Assembly: GCA_018302785.1 (NCBI GenBank)
Contig: JAGVZF010000002.1
Span: forward strand, 1 to 49,066
Length of the DNA stretch: 49,066 nt
Source: Candidatus Woesearchaeota archaeon
Lineage (GTDB): Archaea; Nanobdellota; Nanobdellia; SCGC-AAA011-G17; JAGVZF01
Reading direction: 5' to 3'
In this document: positions 1 through 7,958 of the stretch, in pieces
Numbering within the stretch: position 1 is the stretch's first letter
Layout of the letters: the number at the start of each line of letters is the position of its first letter
Translations under genes and position numbers: made by a program
Notes under the pieces: model-generated
Told to the model about the DNA's origin: nothing
What the model saw: the letters and a program-made list of their open reading frames with translations, nothing else
Database searches by the model: none

Positions 1-69
1 TCAAGCTTTCCTAGAGAAGCAAAGAAAATAAACAAAAGACATAAAAACAATGGGCAACTTAAAACATAG
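1..69 (+). CDS. C-terminal tail of an upstream gene (partial)
   Basis: Frame 1 is open from the window edge to a TAG at 67-69 and encodes about 22 lysine/arginine-rich residues. The frame beginning at base 2 is also open for 9 codons, so the identity of the tail is unsure. If real, it overlaps an upstream ATG at 50 and ends 34 bp before the likely start of the TraB-like gene. No family can be assigned from this little sequence. Confidence 0.3.
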   Translation, partial: SSFPREAKKINKRHKNNGQLKT

Positions 70-103
70 AGAGGACATTAATAGCGGACACTACAGTTTA
101 AAA

Positions 104-772
104 ATGATTATATACAAAAACTTAGTTATTCTAGGAACATCGCATATATCTATCCAAAGTATTAAAGAAGTTAAGTCATATTTAGATAAAAATGCTCCAA
201 AAATAGTAGCTCTTGAACTAGATAAAGATAGATTTATAGCCTTAACTAATAAAAACCAAAGAGCTTCTTCTATTGAAATACTTAAAGAACTTGGTCCAGG
301 AGCATTTTTAATAAATAAAATAGGTCAAAAAGTAGAAAAAGAGCTGGGTAAATTAGTCGGAGTTACTCCAGGCGCAGAAATGCTAGAAGCCATAAAAATA
401 TGTAAGGAAAAAAATATTAACATAGCATTAATAGACCAAAACATAAGAATTACCTTAAAAAAACTGTCAAAAGTTCCTTTAAAAGAAAAACTAAAGTTAA
501 TCCTAGATATTTTCACATCCCCATTATCATCTAAAAATAAAGTTAAAATAGATCTAAGAAAAGTTCCTGAACAATCCTTTATTATAGAAGTTATTAATAA
601 AGTAAAGGAAAGATATCCTTCAATTTATAAGGTTTTAATAGAAGAAAGAAATAAAATTCTTGCAAAAAACTTATATAACCTTAATCTTAATAATAATGAA
701 GGAATTTTTGTTATTGTTGGAGCGGGTCATATAGATGGCTTAGTAGAAGAACTAAAAAAGATGGGATATTAA
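104..772 (+). CDS. TraB/PrgY-family protein
   Basis: TraB-domain protein of 222 residues. The family signatures visible are GTSHIS at residues 11-16, the acidic ALELD segment near 36-40, and a C-terminal GAGHIDG motif. TraB/PrgY/GumN proteins are related to the EreA/ChaN/TIKI fold and are suspected metal-dependent hydrolases, but the archaeal members have no settled substrate. I chose ATG 104 because the hydrophobic first strand starts there; an in-frame ATG at 50 would add 18 residues with no family resemblance. Many archaeal TraB proteins carry a C-terminal membrane region. Here a separate membrane protein starts directly after the stop codon (TAAATG), so the two are probably co-translated. 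Confidence 0.8.
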   Translation: MIIYKNLVILGTSHISIQSIKEVKSYLDKNAPKIVALELDKDRFIALTNKNQRASSIEILKELGPGAFLINKIGQKVEKELGKLVGVTPGAEMLEAIKICKEKNINIALIDQNIRITLKKLSKVPLKEKLKLILDIFTSPLSSKNKVKIDLRKVPEQSFIIEVINKVKERYPSIYKVLIEERNKILAKNLYNLNLNNNEGIFVIVGAGHIDGLVEELKKMGY

Positions 773-1480
773 ATGTTTTCAAAAAAAGAATATTATCATT
801 TATTAATTTCATCTATAATACTTGGCTTTGTTTTTTCTTTTAAAGAATGGGGTTATGATAAATTTAACTTGTCAATAGGCATAAGAAATTTTTTAATATC
901 TTTAGCAATATCATTAATATTTTTATTAGCAAAAGAATCTATAAGAAAACTAGTTGCTAAAAAAATTGGTTTGGATATAGAATTTAATATTTGGTCAATA
1001 AAAAGTAATAAAAGAAATAAAAAATATAATATCCCAATAGGTCCTTTAATCGCATTATTCTCAGTTTTTATTACAAATGGTCAGCTATTATTTGCAGCAA
1101 TTAGCAACTTTAATTTTAAAAGTTATTCTAAAAGTGACTTAAAAAGGAGATATGAATTTATAAGAGGTATTGAAGAGGCAGTTATAGCATCTATAGGAGC
1201 AATAGTAACAACTTTACTTGTATTATTTTTTTCAGTGTTTAAAATTGAAAAAGCTGTTTTCATAGGAACTGTAATAGCAGTCTATTCATTAATTCCTTTA
1301 CCATTTCAAGATGGTATTAAAATGTATTTTGGTTCTAAATGGTACTCTTTAATTATAGCATTGTTTGTAATCTTTAGCTTAGTATTTATGAGAAATTTAC
1401 ATCCAATTACAGCTTTAATAATATCAATAATTTTGGCTTTAACAATAACAGCCCTTGTCTTTTATCAATTAAAAAAATAA
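773..1480 (+). CDS. M50/site-2-protease-like membrane protein, probably catalytically dead
   Basis: Polytopic membrane protein of 235 residues with about six hydrophobic segments. The layout matches archaeal M50 (site-2 protease) homologues. The helix that should carry HExxH reads KESIR at residues 54-58 and is followed by KLVAKKIGL, as in active relatives. The second metal-ligand region is kept as FQDG at 178-181 followed by IKMYFGSK, the typical DG-containing segment. Both zinc-binding histidines are therefore replaced while the fold signatures remain, so a pseudoprotease is likely. It starts immediately after the TraB-like stop and probably shares its transcript. The M50 assignment rests on motif recognition, not on an alignment. 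Confidence 0.65.
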   Translation: MFSKKEYYHLLISSIILGFVFSFKEWGYDKFNLSIGIRNFLISLAISLIFLLAKESIRKLVAKKIGLDIEFNIWSIKSNKRNKKYNIPIGPLIALFSVFITNGQLLFAAISNFNFKSYSKSDLKRRYEFIRGIEEAVIASIGAIVTTLLVLFFSVFKIEKAVFIGTVIAVYSLIPLPFQDGIKMYFGSKWYSLIIALFVIFSLVFMRNLHPITALIISIILALTITALVFYQLKK

Positions 1481-1732
1481 ACTTATCAATCCTTTTTGTA
1501 TAAGCCAAACAACAAAGAACCATCCAATAAAAGAAAAACTTCCGATTGAAGCAACAGCTATAAATATTCCAGCAACTATATCAATTATACTAACAAAACC
1601 TCCAAAAAACAACAAACCTTTTAATATAAGATAAGCAACAAAAAAAGTAACTAAAAATTCATGGCCCCAACTCAGATATACCAAGCTTAATCCAGCCATA
1701 ATGTCCAATAAACCAAAAAGTTTCACTAACAT
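1469..1732 (-). CDS. Small three-helix membrane protein
   Basis: 87 residues, almost entirely hydrophobic, with three predicted membrane helices and glycine-rich turns (GLLDIMAGLSL, FGGFVSIIDIVAGIF). It converges on the M50-like gene and overlaps its last 12 bases. A TATA-like TTTTAAATAA lies about 25 bp upstream of ATG 1732, fitting a leaderless start, and shares the short spacer with the divergent helicase promoter. Small membrane proteins of this layout are common in AT-rich archaeal genomes and have no known function. Confidence 0.65.
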   Translation of the reverse strand: MLVKLFGLLDIMAGLSLVYLSWGHEFLVTFFVAYLILKGLLFFGGFVSIIDIVAGIFIAVASIGSFSFIGWFFVVWLIQKGLISLFF

Positions 1733-1772
1733 ATAATAATACCTAAAAATAAGTTATTTAAAACTTTGTAAA

Positions 1773-3311
1773 ATGTATGAAATTATAGATTTAAATCCAC
1801 GAGACTATCAAAAAAGTATTTTCTCCACATGTAAAGAAAAATCTTCACTAGTTATTCTACCAACAGGTATTGGAAAAACAGCAATCTCAGTAATGCTATC
1901 TATTTATAGACTTAATACTTTTAAAGATTCTAAAGTAGTTATTTGTTCTCCAACAAAACCTTTATGTTCCCAACATCTCAAAACATTTACAGAACACACA
2001 AATATTCCAAAAGAGAAAATTATATTATATACAGGAGCAATAAAACCTAAAGAGAGAATAGAACTATGGAAACATTCTACAATAATAATTGCAACCCCCC
2101 AAACCATACTAAGCGACCTAAAAAATTCAAGAATAAATATGAATGATATATCATTGCTAACTATTGATGAAGCCCATAGATCAAGAATGAAATATGCAAA
2201 TACAATAGTGGCTTCATATTATAATAATCAATCAAAGTTTCCTTTAGTTTTAGGACTAACAGCATCTCCAGGCAGTTCAAAAGAAAAAATAGAAGAAATT
2301 TGTACTAATTTAAATATTCACTCCATAGAAATAAGAACTGAGGAAGATGAAGACGTCAAGCCATATATAAAAGAAAAGAAAATAAATTTTGTAAAAATTC
2401 AGCTTCCAGAAGAATATAAAGAATTAAAGTCACTAATAGAAGAAGTTTATCTTTCAAGTCTAGAAAATCTAAAGGCTTTTGGATTAACTAAACCAAAAAA
2501 AATTGTGAATAAAAAAGATTTGTTATTATTAAGAAAATATATTGAAAGCCAATTAAAAGAAGGAAATAAGGCAGCATATCATGGTTTATCATTAGTAGCT
2601 CAAGCAATGAAACTAGATCATGCAGTAGACTTATTAGAAACACAAGGTTTAGAACCATTAAGTGAATATTGGTTAAAATTAAAAAATGATCAAACAAAAG
2701 CAGCAAAATCAATTATTTTAAATACGTTAATCCAAAAAGCTATAATACAAACCAAAGAATTAATTGATAAAAACAATTTTCATCCAAAATTAACTAAATT
2801 AAAATCATTGATAGAGGATACATTAGAGTTAGATAAAAATTCAAGAATTATTATATTTGCAAATTATAGAGACACAGTTAAAAGCATAGTAAATTTTCTA
2901 AATAAATCAAATAATATTAAATCAATAGAATTAATGGGTCAAAAAGAAGGAATTACTCAGAAAACACAAATAGATAATATAAAAAAATTTGATTTAGGTA
3001 TATATAATGTACTAGTAGGTACAAGTATAGGTGAAGAAGGACTTCATATTGGAGAAGCTTCAATAGCAATTTTTTATGATTCAGTAAGCTCAGAAATTAG
3101 AACCATCCAGAGAAGTGGTAGGGTAGGTAGGGTAAAATCAGGAGAGGTAATATTCTTAATGACAGAAGGTAGTAGAGATGAAGCATTTTATTGGGTAGCG
3201 AAAAGAAAAGAGAAAAGTATGAAAAAAACAGTCCAACAAATTAAGAATAAAGAGCTAAGCCAATCATCATTAGAAGACATAAATGATAAATCAAATATTA
3301 ATAGACCATAG
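1773..3311 (+). CDS. Hef/FANCM-type SF2 DNA helicase (helicase half)
   Basis: Superfamily 2 helicase of 512 residues. Visible motifs: Walker A LPTGIGKT at 29-36, DEAH at 132-135, motif III LTASPGS, and the C-terminal RecA domain with GTSIGEEGLHIG and motif VI QRSGRVGR. This matches the N-terminal helicase of archaeal Hef, the FANCM relative that remodels stalled forks. In most euryarchaea Hef is one polypeptide ending in an XPF-type nuclease. Here the helicase ends at 3311 and the nuclease is a separate gene starting at 3283 in another frame, overlapping by 29 bases. A TATA-like TTATTTAAAA precedes the start. Confidence 0.88.
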   Translation: MYEIIDLNPRDYQKSIFSTCKEKSSLVILPTGIGKTAISVMLSIYRLNTFKDSKVVICSPTKPLCSQHLKTFTEHTNIPKEKIILYTGAIKPKERIELWKHSTIIIATPQTILSDLKNSRINMNDISLLTIDEAHRSRMKYANTIVASYYNNQSKFPLVLGLTASPGSSKEKIEEICTNLNIHSIEIRTEEDEDVKPYIKEKKINFVKIQLPEEYKELKSLIEEVYLSSLENLKAFGLTKPKKIVNKKDLLLLRKYIESQLKEGNKAAYHGLSLVAQAMKLDHAVDLLETQGLEPLSEYWLKLKNDQTKAAKSIILNTLIQKAIIQTKELIDKNNFHPKLTKLKSLIEDTLELDKNSRIIIFANYRDTVKSIVNFLNKSNNIKSIELMGQKEGITQKTQIDNIKKFDLGIYNVLVGTSIGEEGLHIGEASIAIFYDSVSSEIRTIQRSGRVGRVKSGEVIFLMTEGSRDEAFYWVAKRKEKSMKKTVQQIKNKELSQSSLEDINDKSNINRP

Positions 3312-3930
3312 AGAAAGGAACATAGAAATTATTAAGGAACTTGAAAAAAGTCAAATTCCGATAAAGATTACTAACTTAAACAGTGCAGATTTTATTATTT
3401 CAAATATTGGAATTGAAAGAAAAACAAAATCAGATTTCTTAAATTCAATAATAGACAAACGTATAATTACTCAAATAAAAGGATTAAAAGAGTCATTTGT
3501 AAAATCATTGTTGATAATAGAAGGCAAAGAAAACATTTATTCAATTAGAGATTTTCATCCTAATTCGATAAGAGGTATGATATCTTCAATAGTACTAGAT
3601 AGTAACATTCCAATAATATACACAGAAAGTCCTAGAGATACTGCAGGATTTCTAAAAACAATTTATAATAGATTTAACTCAACAAAAACAGAAATAAGTT
3701 TAGTAAACAAAAAGCAATTTATAACATCAGAAAAGCAACAAGAATTTATAATTCAATCCCTTCCAGGAATAGGCCCCAGTTTATCAAAATCCCTTCTAAG
3801 AAATTTTAAATCAATTAAAAATATAGTAAATGCAGATGAAAAAGATCTAATGAACATAAATAAAATAGGAAAAATCAAGGCAAAAAATATCAAAAATATA
3901 TTAAACACTATATATAAAGAAGACTTATAA
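3283..3930 (+). CDS. ERCC4/XPF-type structure-specific nuclease (Hef nuclease half)
   Basis: 215 residues. An ERCC4 nuclease domain occupies roughly residues 1-130, with an N-terminal IDHRE acidic pair and the catalytic IERKTKSDF (the ERKxxxD signature). Tandem helix-hairpin-helix motifs follow at about 150-210 (SLPGIGPSLSKSLL, INKIGKIKAKNI). XPF/Hef nucleases cut branched and fork DNA as dimers through their HhH domains. The ATG lies inside the end of the helicase gene, in the sequence ATGATAA, so translation is probably coupled. It converges on thpR with a 6-base overlap. It could assemble with the helicase to reconstitute Hef. Confidence 0.87.
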   Translation: MINQILIDHRERNIEIIKELEKSQIPIKITNLNSADFIISNIGIERKTKSDFLNSIIDKRIITQIKGLKESFVKSLLIIEGKENIYSIRDFHPNSIRGMISSIVLDSNIPIIYTESPRDTAGFLKTIYNRFNSTKTEISLVNKKQFITSEKQQEFIIQSLPGIGPSLSKSLLRNFKSIKNIVNADEKDLMNINKIGKIKAKNIKNILNTIYKEDL

Positions 3931-4461
3931 AACAAAATTCGCAATTTCCTCATAAGTTGGTCCATCTTTACTTAAAGTACTTTTCATTAATTTAAACCCA
4001 TAAATTTCAAATTTTGTTTTTTCTATTTTTAAATTATTTATAACATTAAAAAATTCATTTTTATTCTTAATAGATTTAATTCTCCCTAATGTTAGATGTG
4101 TCTCAAATTTTTGGTCTTTACTAAACAAGTCTAATAAACTAGAATCAATCTTTCTTTGTAGTTCTAATATTTTATCTTTAGGTTCAATTCCAACCCAAAT
4201 AACTCTAACAAAGTCATTTTTAGGGAAAAATCCTAGATTAGACAGATTAACATTAATTTTATCTAGTTTTATTTCACTTAATCTCTTAATAATTTCATTA
4301 ATTTCATTATCATTAACTTCCCCAATGAACTTTAAAGTTAAATGTAAATTCTTTTTATGTACCCAATTAACTTTTATATTATTGCTCTTAATTTTTTTGC
4401 AGAAATCAAATAAATAATCTTTAACATTACCGGGCAATTCAATAGAGATAAATATCCTCAT
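3925..4461 (-). CDS. thpR: RNA 2',3'-cyclic phosphodiesterase (2'-5' RNA ligase family)
   Basis: 178 residues with the two 2H-phosphoesterase motifs: HLTLKFIG in the N-terminal half and HLTLGRIK in the C-terminal half. The start (MRIFISIELP) is typical of LigT/ThpR, the usual length is about 180, and no part seems missing. Family members open 2',3'-cyclic phosphates on RNA ends and can join 2'-5' linkages in vitro. The start codon overlaps the stop of the upstream arginase-family gene (ATGA), so the two form a minus-strand operon. Confidence 0.9.
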   Translation of the reverse strand: MRIFISIELPGNVKDYLFDFCKKIKSNNIKVNWVHKKNLHLTLKFIGEVNDNEINEIIKRLSEIKLDKINVNLSNLGFFPKNDFVRVIWVGIEPKDKILELQRKIDSSLLDLFSKDQKFETHLTLGRIKSIKNKNEFFNVINNLKIEKTKFEIYGFKLMKSTLSKDGPTYEEIANFVL

Positions 4462-5234
4462 ATTAACTCCTTTAATATTTTTGCACCTAGTATCACAGTT
4501 AAATCATTAACATCTTTAGTAGGATTTATCTCAACTATATCAATAAACTTTAAGTTCTTTAATAATTTTAATCTTTGAACAAAATAAATTAATTCTCTAC
4601 TACTTAAACCTCCTACTTCAGGATATCCTGTTCCAGGAGCATATGCTGGATCAACTACATCTATATCAATACTCAAATATAATCCATCAAAATCTCTAGA
4701 AAGTTCCATAATTTCATCACATACATTTTGTAGATCATTAAAAATATCCTTCATAGAAAAAAACCTAATTTTATTTTGTCTTAAAAACTCTATTTCATTT
4801 TTGCTAAAAGATCTAATTCCAACTATGATAATATTATCACTTTTTAAGTAACAATCATCAATTAATTTTCTAACAAAATCTTCATGTGTAGCAATGTCTG
4901 TACAAACTTCGCAATCAGGATGGGCATCAAAAACTAGTAAACCTGGATTTTTATATTTTGTAGAAAATGCTTTAAAAATGTTATAAGATATAGAATGATC
5001 TCCACCAATAAATATACCTTTATTAAAATTTAGAACACTTTTATATATATTACTATTAGTTTCTTCAATATTACCCCTAACCACATCTATATCAAATATA
5101 TCAATTTTATTTTCTAAAAAATTCTCATTTAGAAACATTTCATTAAATTTCTCTATAATCAAATCAGGAGCCAATTCACAACCATTTCCTTTTCCTAAAC
5201 CTCCTTGTGAAGTTTTAACTTTAATTACTTCCAT
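4458..5234 (-). CDS. Arginase/agmatinase-family ureohydrolase
   Basis: 258 residues. The manganese-binding motifs of the ureohydrolase superfamily are all present: GGDHS, then FDAHPD, then SIDIDVVDPAYAPGTGYPE near the C-terminus. The fold hydrolyses a guanidinium group (arginine, agmatine, formiminoglutamate and others); the sequence alone does not settle which. Agmatinase feeding polyamine synthesis is the usual archaeal role. The third metal site reads DAHPD where DAHxD is the rule. First gene of a two-gene operon with thpR. Confidence 0.85.
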   Translation of the reverse strand: MEVIKVKTSQGGLGKGNGCELAPDLIIEKFNEMFLNENFLENKIDIFDIDVVRGNIEETNSNIYKSVLNFNKGIFIGGDHSISYNIFKAFSTKYKNPGLLVFDAHPDCEVCTDIATHEDFVRKLIDDCYLKSDNIIIVGIRSFSKNEIEFLRQNKIRFFSMKDIFNDLQNVCDEIMELSRDFDGLYLSIDIDVVDPAYAPGTGYPEVGGLSSRELIYFVQRLKLLKNLKFIDIVEINPTKDVNDLTVILGAKILKELI

Positions 5235-5309
5235 ATAATTTAAATTATAAAAATGATTATAAACCTTTACATAATAAGTTTTATATATCTATTAAACTCA
5301 AAATAAAAT

Positions 5310-6332
5310 ATGGACTTAAATAAAAGATTATCTTTAATAAAAAGAAACACTTGTGAGATAGTCACAGAAGAAGAATTAATCCAACTTATAAAAACCAAAA
5401 AAAATCCATCTGTATATTTAGGAACAGCAATTACAGGCAAGCCGCATGTTGCATATTTTATATGGGTCCTAAAATTAGCTGATTTCCTCAAAGCAGGATT
5501 TAAAGTAAAACTACTCTTGGCAGATCTTCATGGTGCTTTAGACAATACCCCATGGGATTTATTAGAAAAAAGATTCAAATATTATAATATTGTAATTCCA
5601 GCCATGTTTAAGTCAATTAACGTAGATACAAAGAACTTTGAAATAATAAAAGGATCAACATTTCAAAAAAATGCAGAATATTTCTATGATGTTTTAAGAA
5701 TGTCTACAGAAGCAACTGTACATGATACAAGAAAAGCAGGTTCTGAAGTAGTAAAGCAATCTGAAAATCCAAAATTAGCAGGATTAATTTATCCAATAAT
5801 GCAAGCCTTAGATGAAGAATATCTTAATGTAGATATCCAATATGGTGGCCTAGACCAAAGAAAAATCTTTATGTTTGCCAGAGAGTATCTCCCAAAAATT
5901 GGTTATAAAAGAAGGATTGAAATAATGACGCCAATAATTCCTGGATTAATAGGAGAAAAAATGAGCGCATCAAAAGAAGAATCAAAAATAGATCTTCTTG
6001 ATTCAGAAGAAATTGTTAACCAAAAAATAAACAAAGCTTACTGCCCGATTGGTGTAATAGAAGGAAATGGGATAACTAATTTTATTAAACACGTAATTAT
6101 GATAATTAAAGAAGATAATAATGAAGAATTTATAATAGAAAGACCCCAAAAATTTGGTGGCAATTTAACATATAAAAAATACGAAGATCTAGAAAAAGAC
6201 TATAAAACTAAGAAAATTCATCCAGTTGACTTAAAAAATGCTTTATCAAAAGAACTAAATTTATTGCTTAAATCAATTAGAGACTCTATTAAAGGTAAAG
6301 AAAACCTAGTAAAAGAAGCCTATCCTACTTAA
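5310..6332 (+). CDS. tyrS: Tyrosyl-tRNA synthetase, eukaryote-like
   Basis: Class I synthetase of 340 residues that charges tRNA-Tyr. The HIGH-equivalent is PHVAY at 45-49 in the context GTAITGKPHVAYF. KMSAS is at 217-221, followed by EESKIDLLD, and the tyrosine pocket segment is YGGLDQRKIF. TGKPHVAYF, ADFLKAG, AGSEVVKQ and QALDEEYL look strikingly like the eukaryotic cytosolic enzyme rather than the common archaeal form with SGKIHLGH. The N-terminal LIKRNTCEI and the C-terminal HPVDLKNA resemble both. It lacks the C-terminal EMAP-II-like domain of animal enzymes. A TATA-like TTTATATAT about 25 bp upstream supports a leaderless start. Confidence 0.93.
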   Translation: MDLNKRLSLIKRNTCEIVTEEELIQLIKTKKNPSVYLGTAITGKPHVAYFIWVLKLADFLKAGFKVKLLLADLHGALDNTPWDLLEKRFKYYNIVIPAMFKSINVDTKNFEIIKGSTFQKNAEYFYDVLRMSTEATVHDTRKAGSEVVKQSENPKLAGLIYPIMQALDEEYLNVDIQYGGLDQRKIFMFAREYLPKIGYKRRIEIMTPIIPGLIGEKMSASKEESKIDLLDSEEIVNQKINKAYCPIGVIEGNGITNFIKHVIMIIKEDNNEEFIIERPQKFGGNLTYKKYEDLEKDYKTKKIHPVDLKNALSKELNLLLKSIRDSIKGKENLVKEAYPT

Positions 6333-6344
6333 ATCCACAATATT

Positions 6345-6418
6345 TATAAATTTTTACATTATCACTTTTATGACTAGGGGTGTTTAACACACTCTAAGCT
6401 AATTCTTAGAGTCTAAAA
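6345..6418 (+). promoter_or_regulatory. Promoter and leader hairpin of the OB-fold/TctA operon
   Basis: A TATA-like ATTTATAAAT lies about 70 bp upstream of ATG 6419, so unlike most genes here this transcript should have a leader. The leader contains an odd palindrome GTGTTTAACAC (6380-6390) and a perfect 8-bp inverted repeat ACTCTAAG/CTTAGAGT (6391-6398 and 6405-6412, six-base loop) that ends seven bases before the start codon. It could act as a translational hairpin or an operator; no riboswitch class is recognised. Confidence 0.4.
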
Positions 6419-6772
6419 ATGGACGATAAAAAACTAACTAAACTATCTATAATAGTATCAATATTAGGACTAATTTTAGTATATTACGCAAGTATAAAGA
6501 TAGAAATAAAATCCTATGATATATCTCAAATTGACAAATCTATGTTAGATAAAGATGTCAAAATTACTGGAAAGATTACCAATATTGTAAAAACAAAAAC
6601 AGTACTAATTTTAAATGTTAAAGACGAAAGTGCTTCAATAACTGCAGTTTCATTTGATCCAGGAGATATAAATTTAAAAGAAGGTCAAGAAATAGAAGTA
6701 ACTGGTAAAGTTGCTTTATATAAAAACAAACTGGAGATAATATCGGATTCTATTAAGGGAATAAATGATTGA
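6419..6772 (+). CDS. Membrane-anchored OB-fold protein
   Basis: 117 residues. One N-terminal membrane helix (about residues 8-25) is followed by a compact beta-rich domain of the OB-fold type (VKITGKITNIVKT, VLILNVKDES, GQEIEVTGKVALYKNKLEI), like the tRNA/single-strand-DNA-binding OB domains found alone in many archaea. The soluble domain probably lies outside the membrane if the N-terminus is a signal anchor, but topology is uncertain. The gene overlaps the following permease by 8 bases and is preceded by the leader hairpin. Ligand unknown. Confidence 0.7.
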   Translation: MDDKKLTKLSIIVSILGLILVYYASIKIEIKSYDISQIDKSMLDKDVKITGKITNIVKTKTVLILNVKDESASITAVSFDPGDINLKEGQEIEVTGKVALYKNKLEIISDSIKGIND

Positions 6773-7958
6773 CATTATTTTAGCTGTAATAATAGGGTCT
6801 ATTTTAGGAATTTTTACAGGCATTATTCCAGGTATTCATGTAAATTTACTTGCAGTGATTATCATAGCATTAAGTCCATTATACGCAAATCTTCTGAGTC
6901 CAATAGTAATAGCAGTTTTTATTTTATCTATAGCAGTTTCTCACACATTTTGTAAAGCAATTCCTGCAACATTCATAGGAGTAGCAGAAGAAGATACAAT
7001 ATTTAATTTATTACCTAGTCACCAAATGTTAATGCAAGGTAAAGGTTATGAAGCAGTAAAACTAACTATTATTGGATCAATCTTAGGTGCCTTAATTATT
7101 GTATTAGTATCACCTTTATTAATAATTTATACAGAAACATTCTACAATTTAATAAAAACAGCAATACCCTATTTGCTTATCATATCCAGTTTATTCTTAA
7201 TATACAAAGAAAAAAACAAGGCGTGGGCCTTAGCAATATTTATAATAAGCGGAATTTTTGGTATTTTAACTTTTAATGTTCCAAATATTAAAGAAGTTTT
7301 GCTCCCATTATTATCAGGCCTATTTGGTTTAAGCGCTTTATTATTAAGTTTAAAGGATCAAATAAAAATACCTAAACAAATAATAAACAAAGACAAAATT
7401 AAAGATTTATTATTAACAAAATCAATAGGCCTGGGAATTCTAGCATCAATATTAGTAGGCTTTCTTCCTGGTTTAGGATCAGCACAAAGTGCAGCATTAG
7501 CAACATCCATATCTAAAAAAAATTCTACTAAATCTACTTTAGTTATACTAGGCTCTATAGACACGATAATAATGATTTTAAGTATAATTGCATTTTATAC
7601 AATAGAAAGAGCAAGAAGTGGGGCAGTAGTTGCAATTTCTAGAATCGTTCCGACATTTTCCATTAGTCAAATAATCCTATTTATGGGCATTATATTAATT
7701 AGTTCAGGCATATGCTCAATAATTACACTTTATCTCACAAGATTTATTGCAAATAAAATTTATAAAATAAATTATAAAAAAATAGTAATTATAGTTTCAT
7801 TATTTATAATTGCATTGGTAGCTGTAATATCTGGTCCTTTAGGCTTATTTATTCTTACAATATCTACAATTATAGGAACACTCCCAATTTTTCTTAAAGT
7901 AAGTAGAAGTCAATTAATGGGTTGTTTAATTATTCCAGTAATAATTTATTTAATTTAA
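6765..7958 (+). CDS. TctA/DUF112-like membrane permease
   Basis: 397 residues with around ten membrane segments. It shows two copies of the glycine/proline signature of the TctA family, GIIPGIHVN near residue 20 and GFLPGLGSAQSAA near 232, reflecting the internal repeat of these transporters. Bacterial TctA works with TctB and a periplasmic TctC to import tricarboxylates, but archaeal homologues usually lack both partners, as here, so the substrate is unknown. It overlaps the OB-fold gene by 8 bases and converges on DP2 with a 9-base overlap. Confidence 0.75.
   Translation: MIDIILAVIIGSILGIFTGIIPGIHVNLLAVIIIALSPLYANLLSPIVIAVFILSIAVSHTFCKAIPATFIGVAEEDTIFNLLPSHQMLMQGKGYEAVKLTIIGSILGALIIVLVSPLLIIYTETFYNLIKTAIPYLLIISSLFLIYKEKNKAWALAIFIISGIFGILTFNVPNIKEVLLPLLSGLFGLSALLLSLKDQIKIPKQIINKDKIKDLLLTKSIGLGILASILVGFLPGLGSAQSAALATSISKKNSTKSTLVILGSIDTIIMILSIIAFYTIERARSGAVVAISRIVPTFSISQIILFMGIILISSGICSIITLYLTRFIANKIYKINYKKIVIIVSLFIIALVAVISGPLGLFILTISTIIGTLPIFLKVSRSQLMGCLIIPVIIYLI

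Noticed and set aside
6339-6418. Riboswitch upstream of the OB-fold/TctA operon
   Set aside because: Only simple hairpins are visible; no conserved aptamer core could be recognised.
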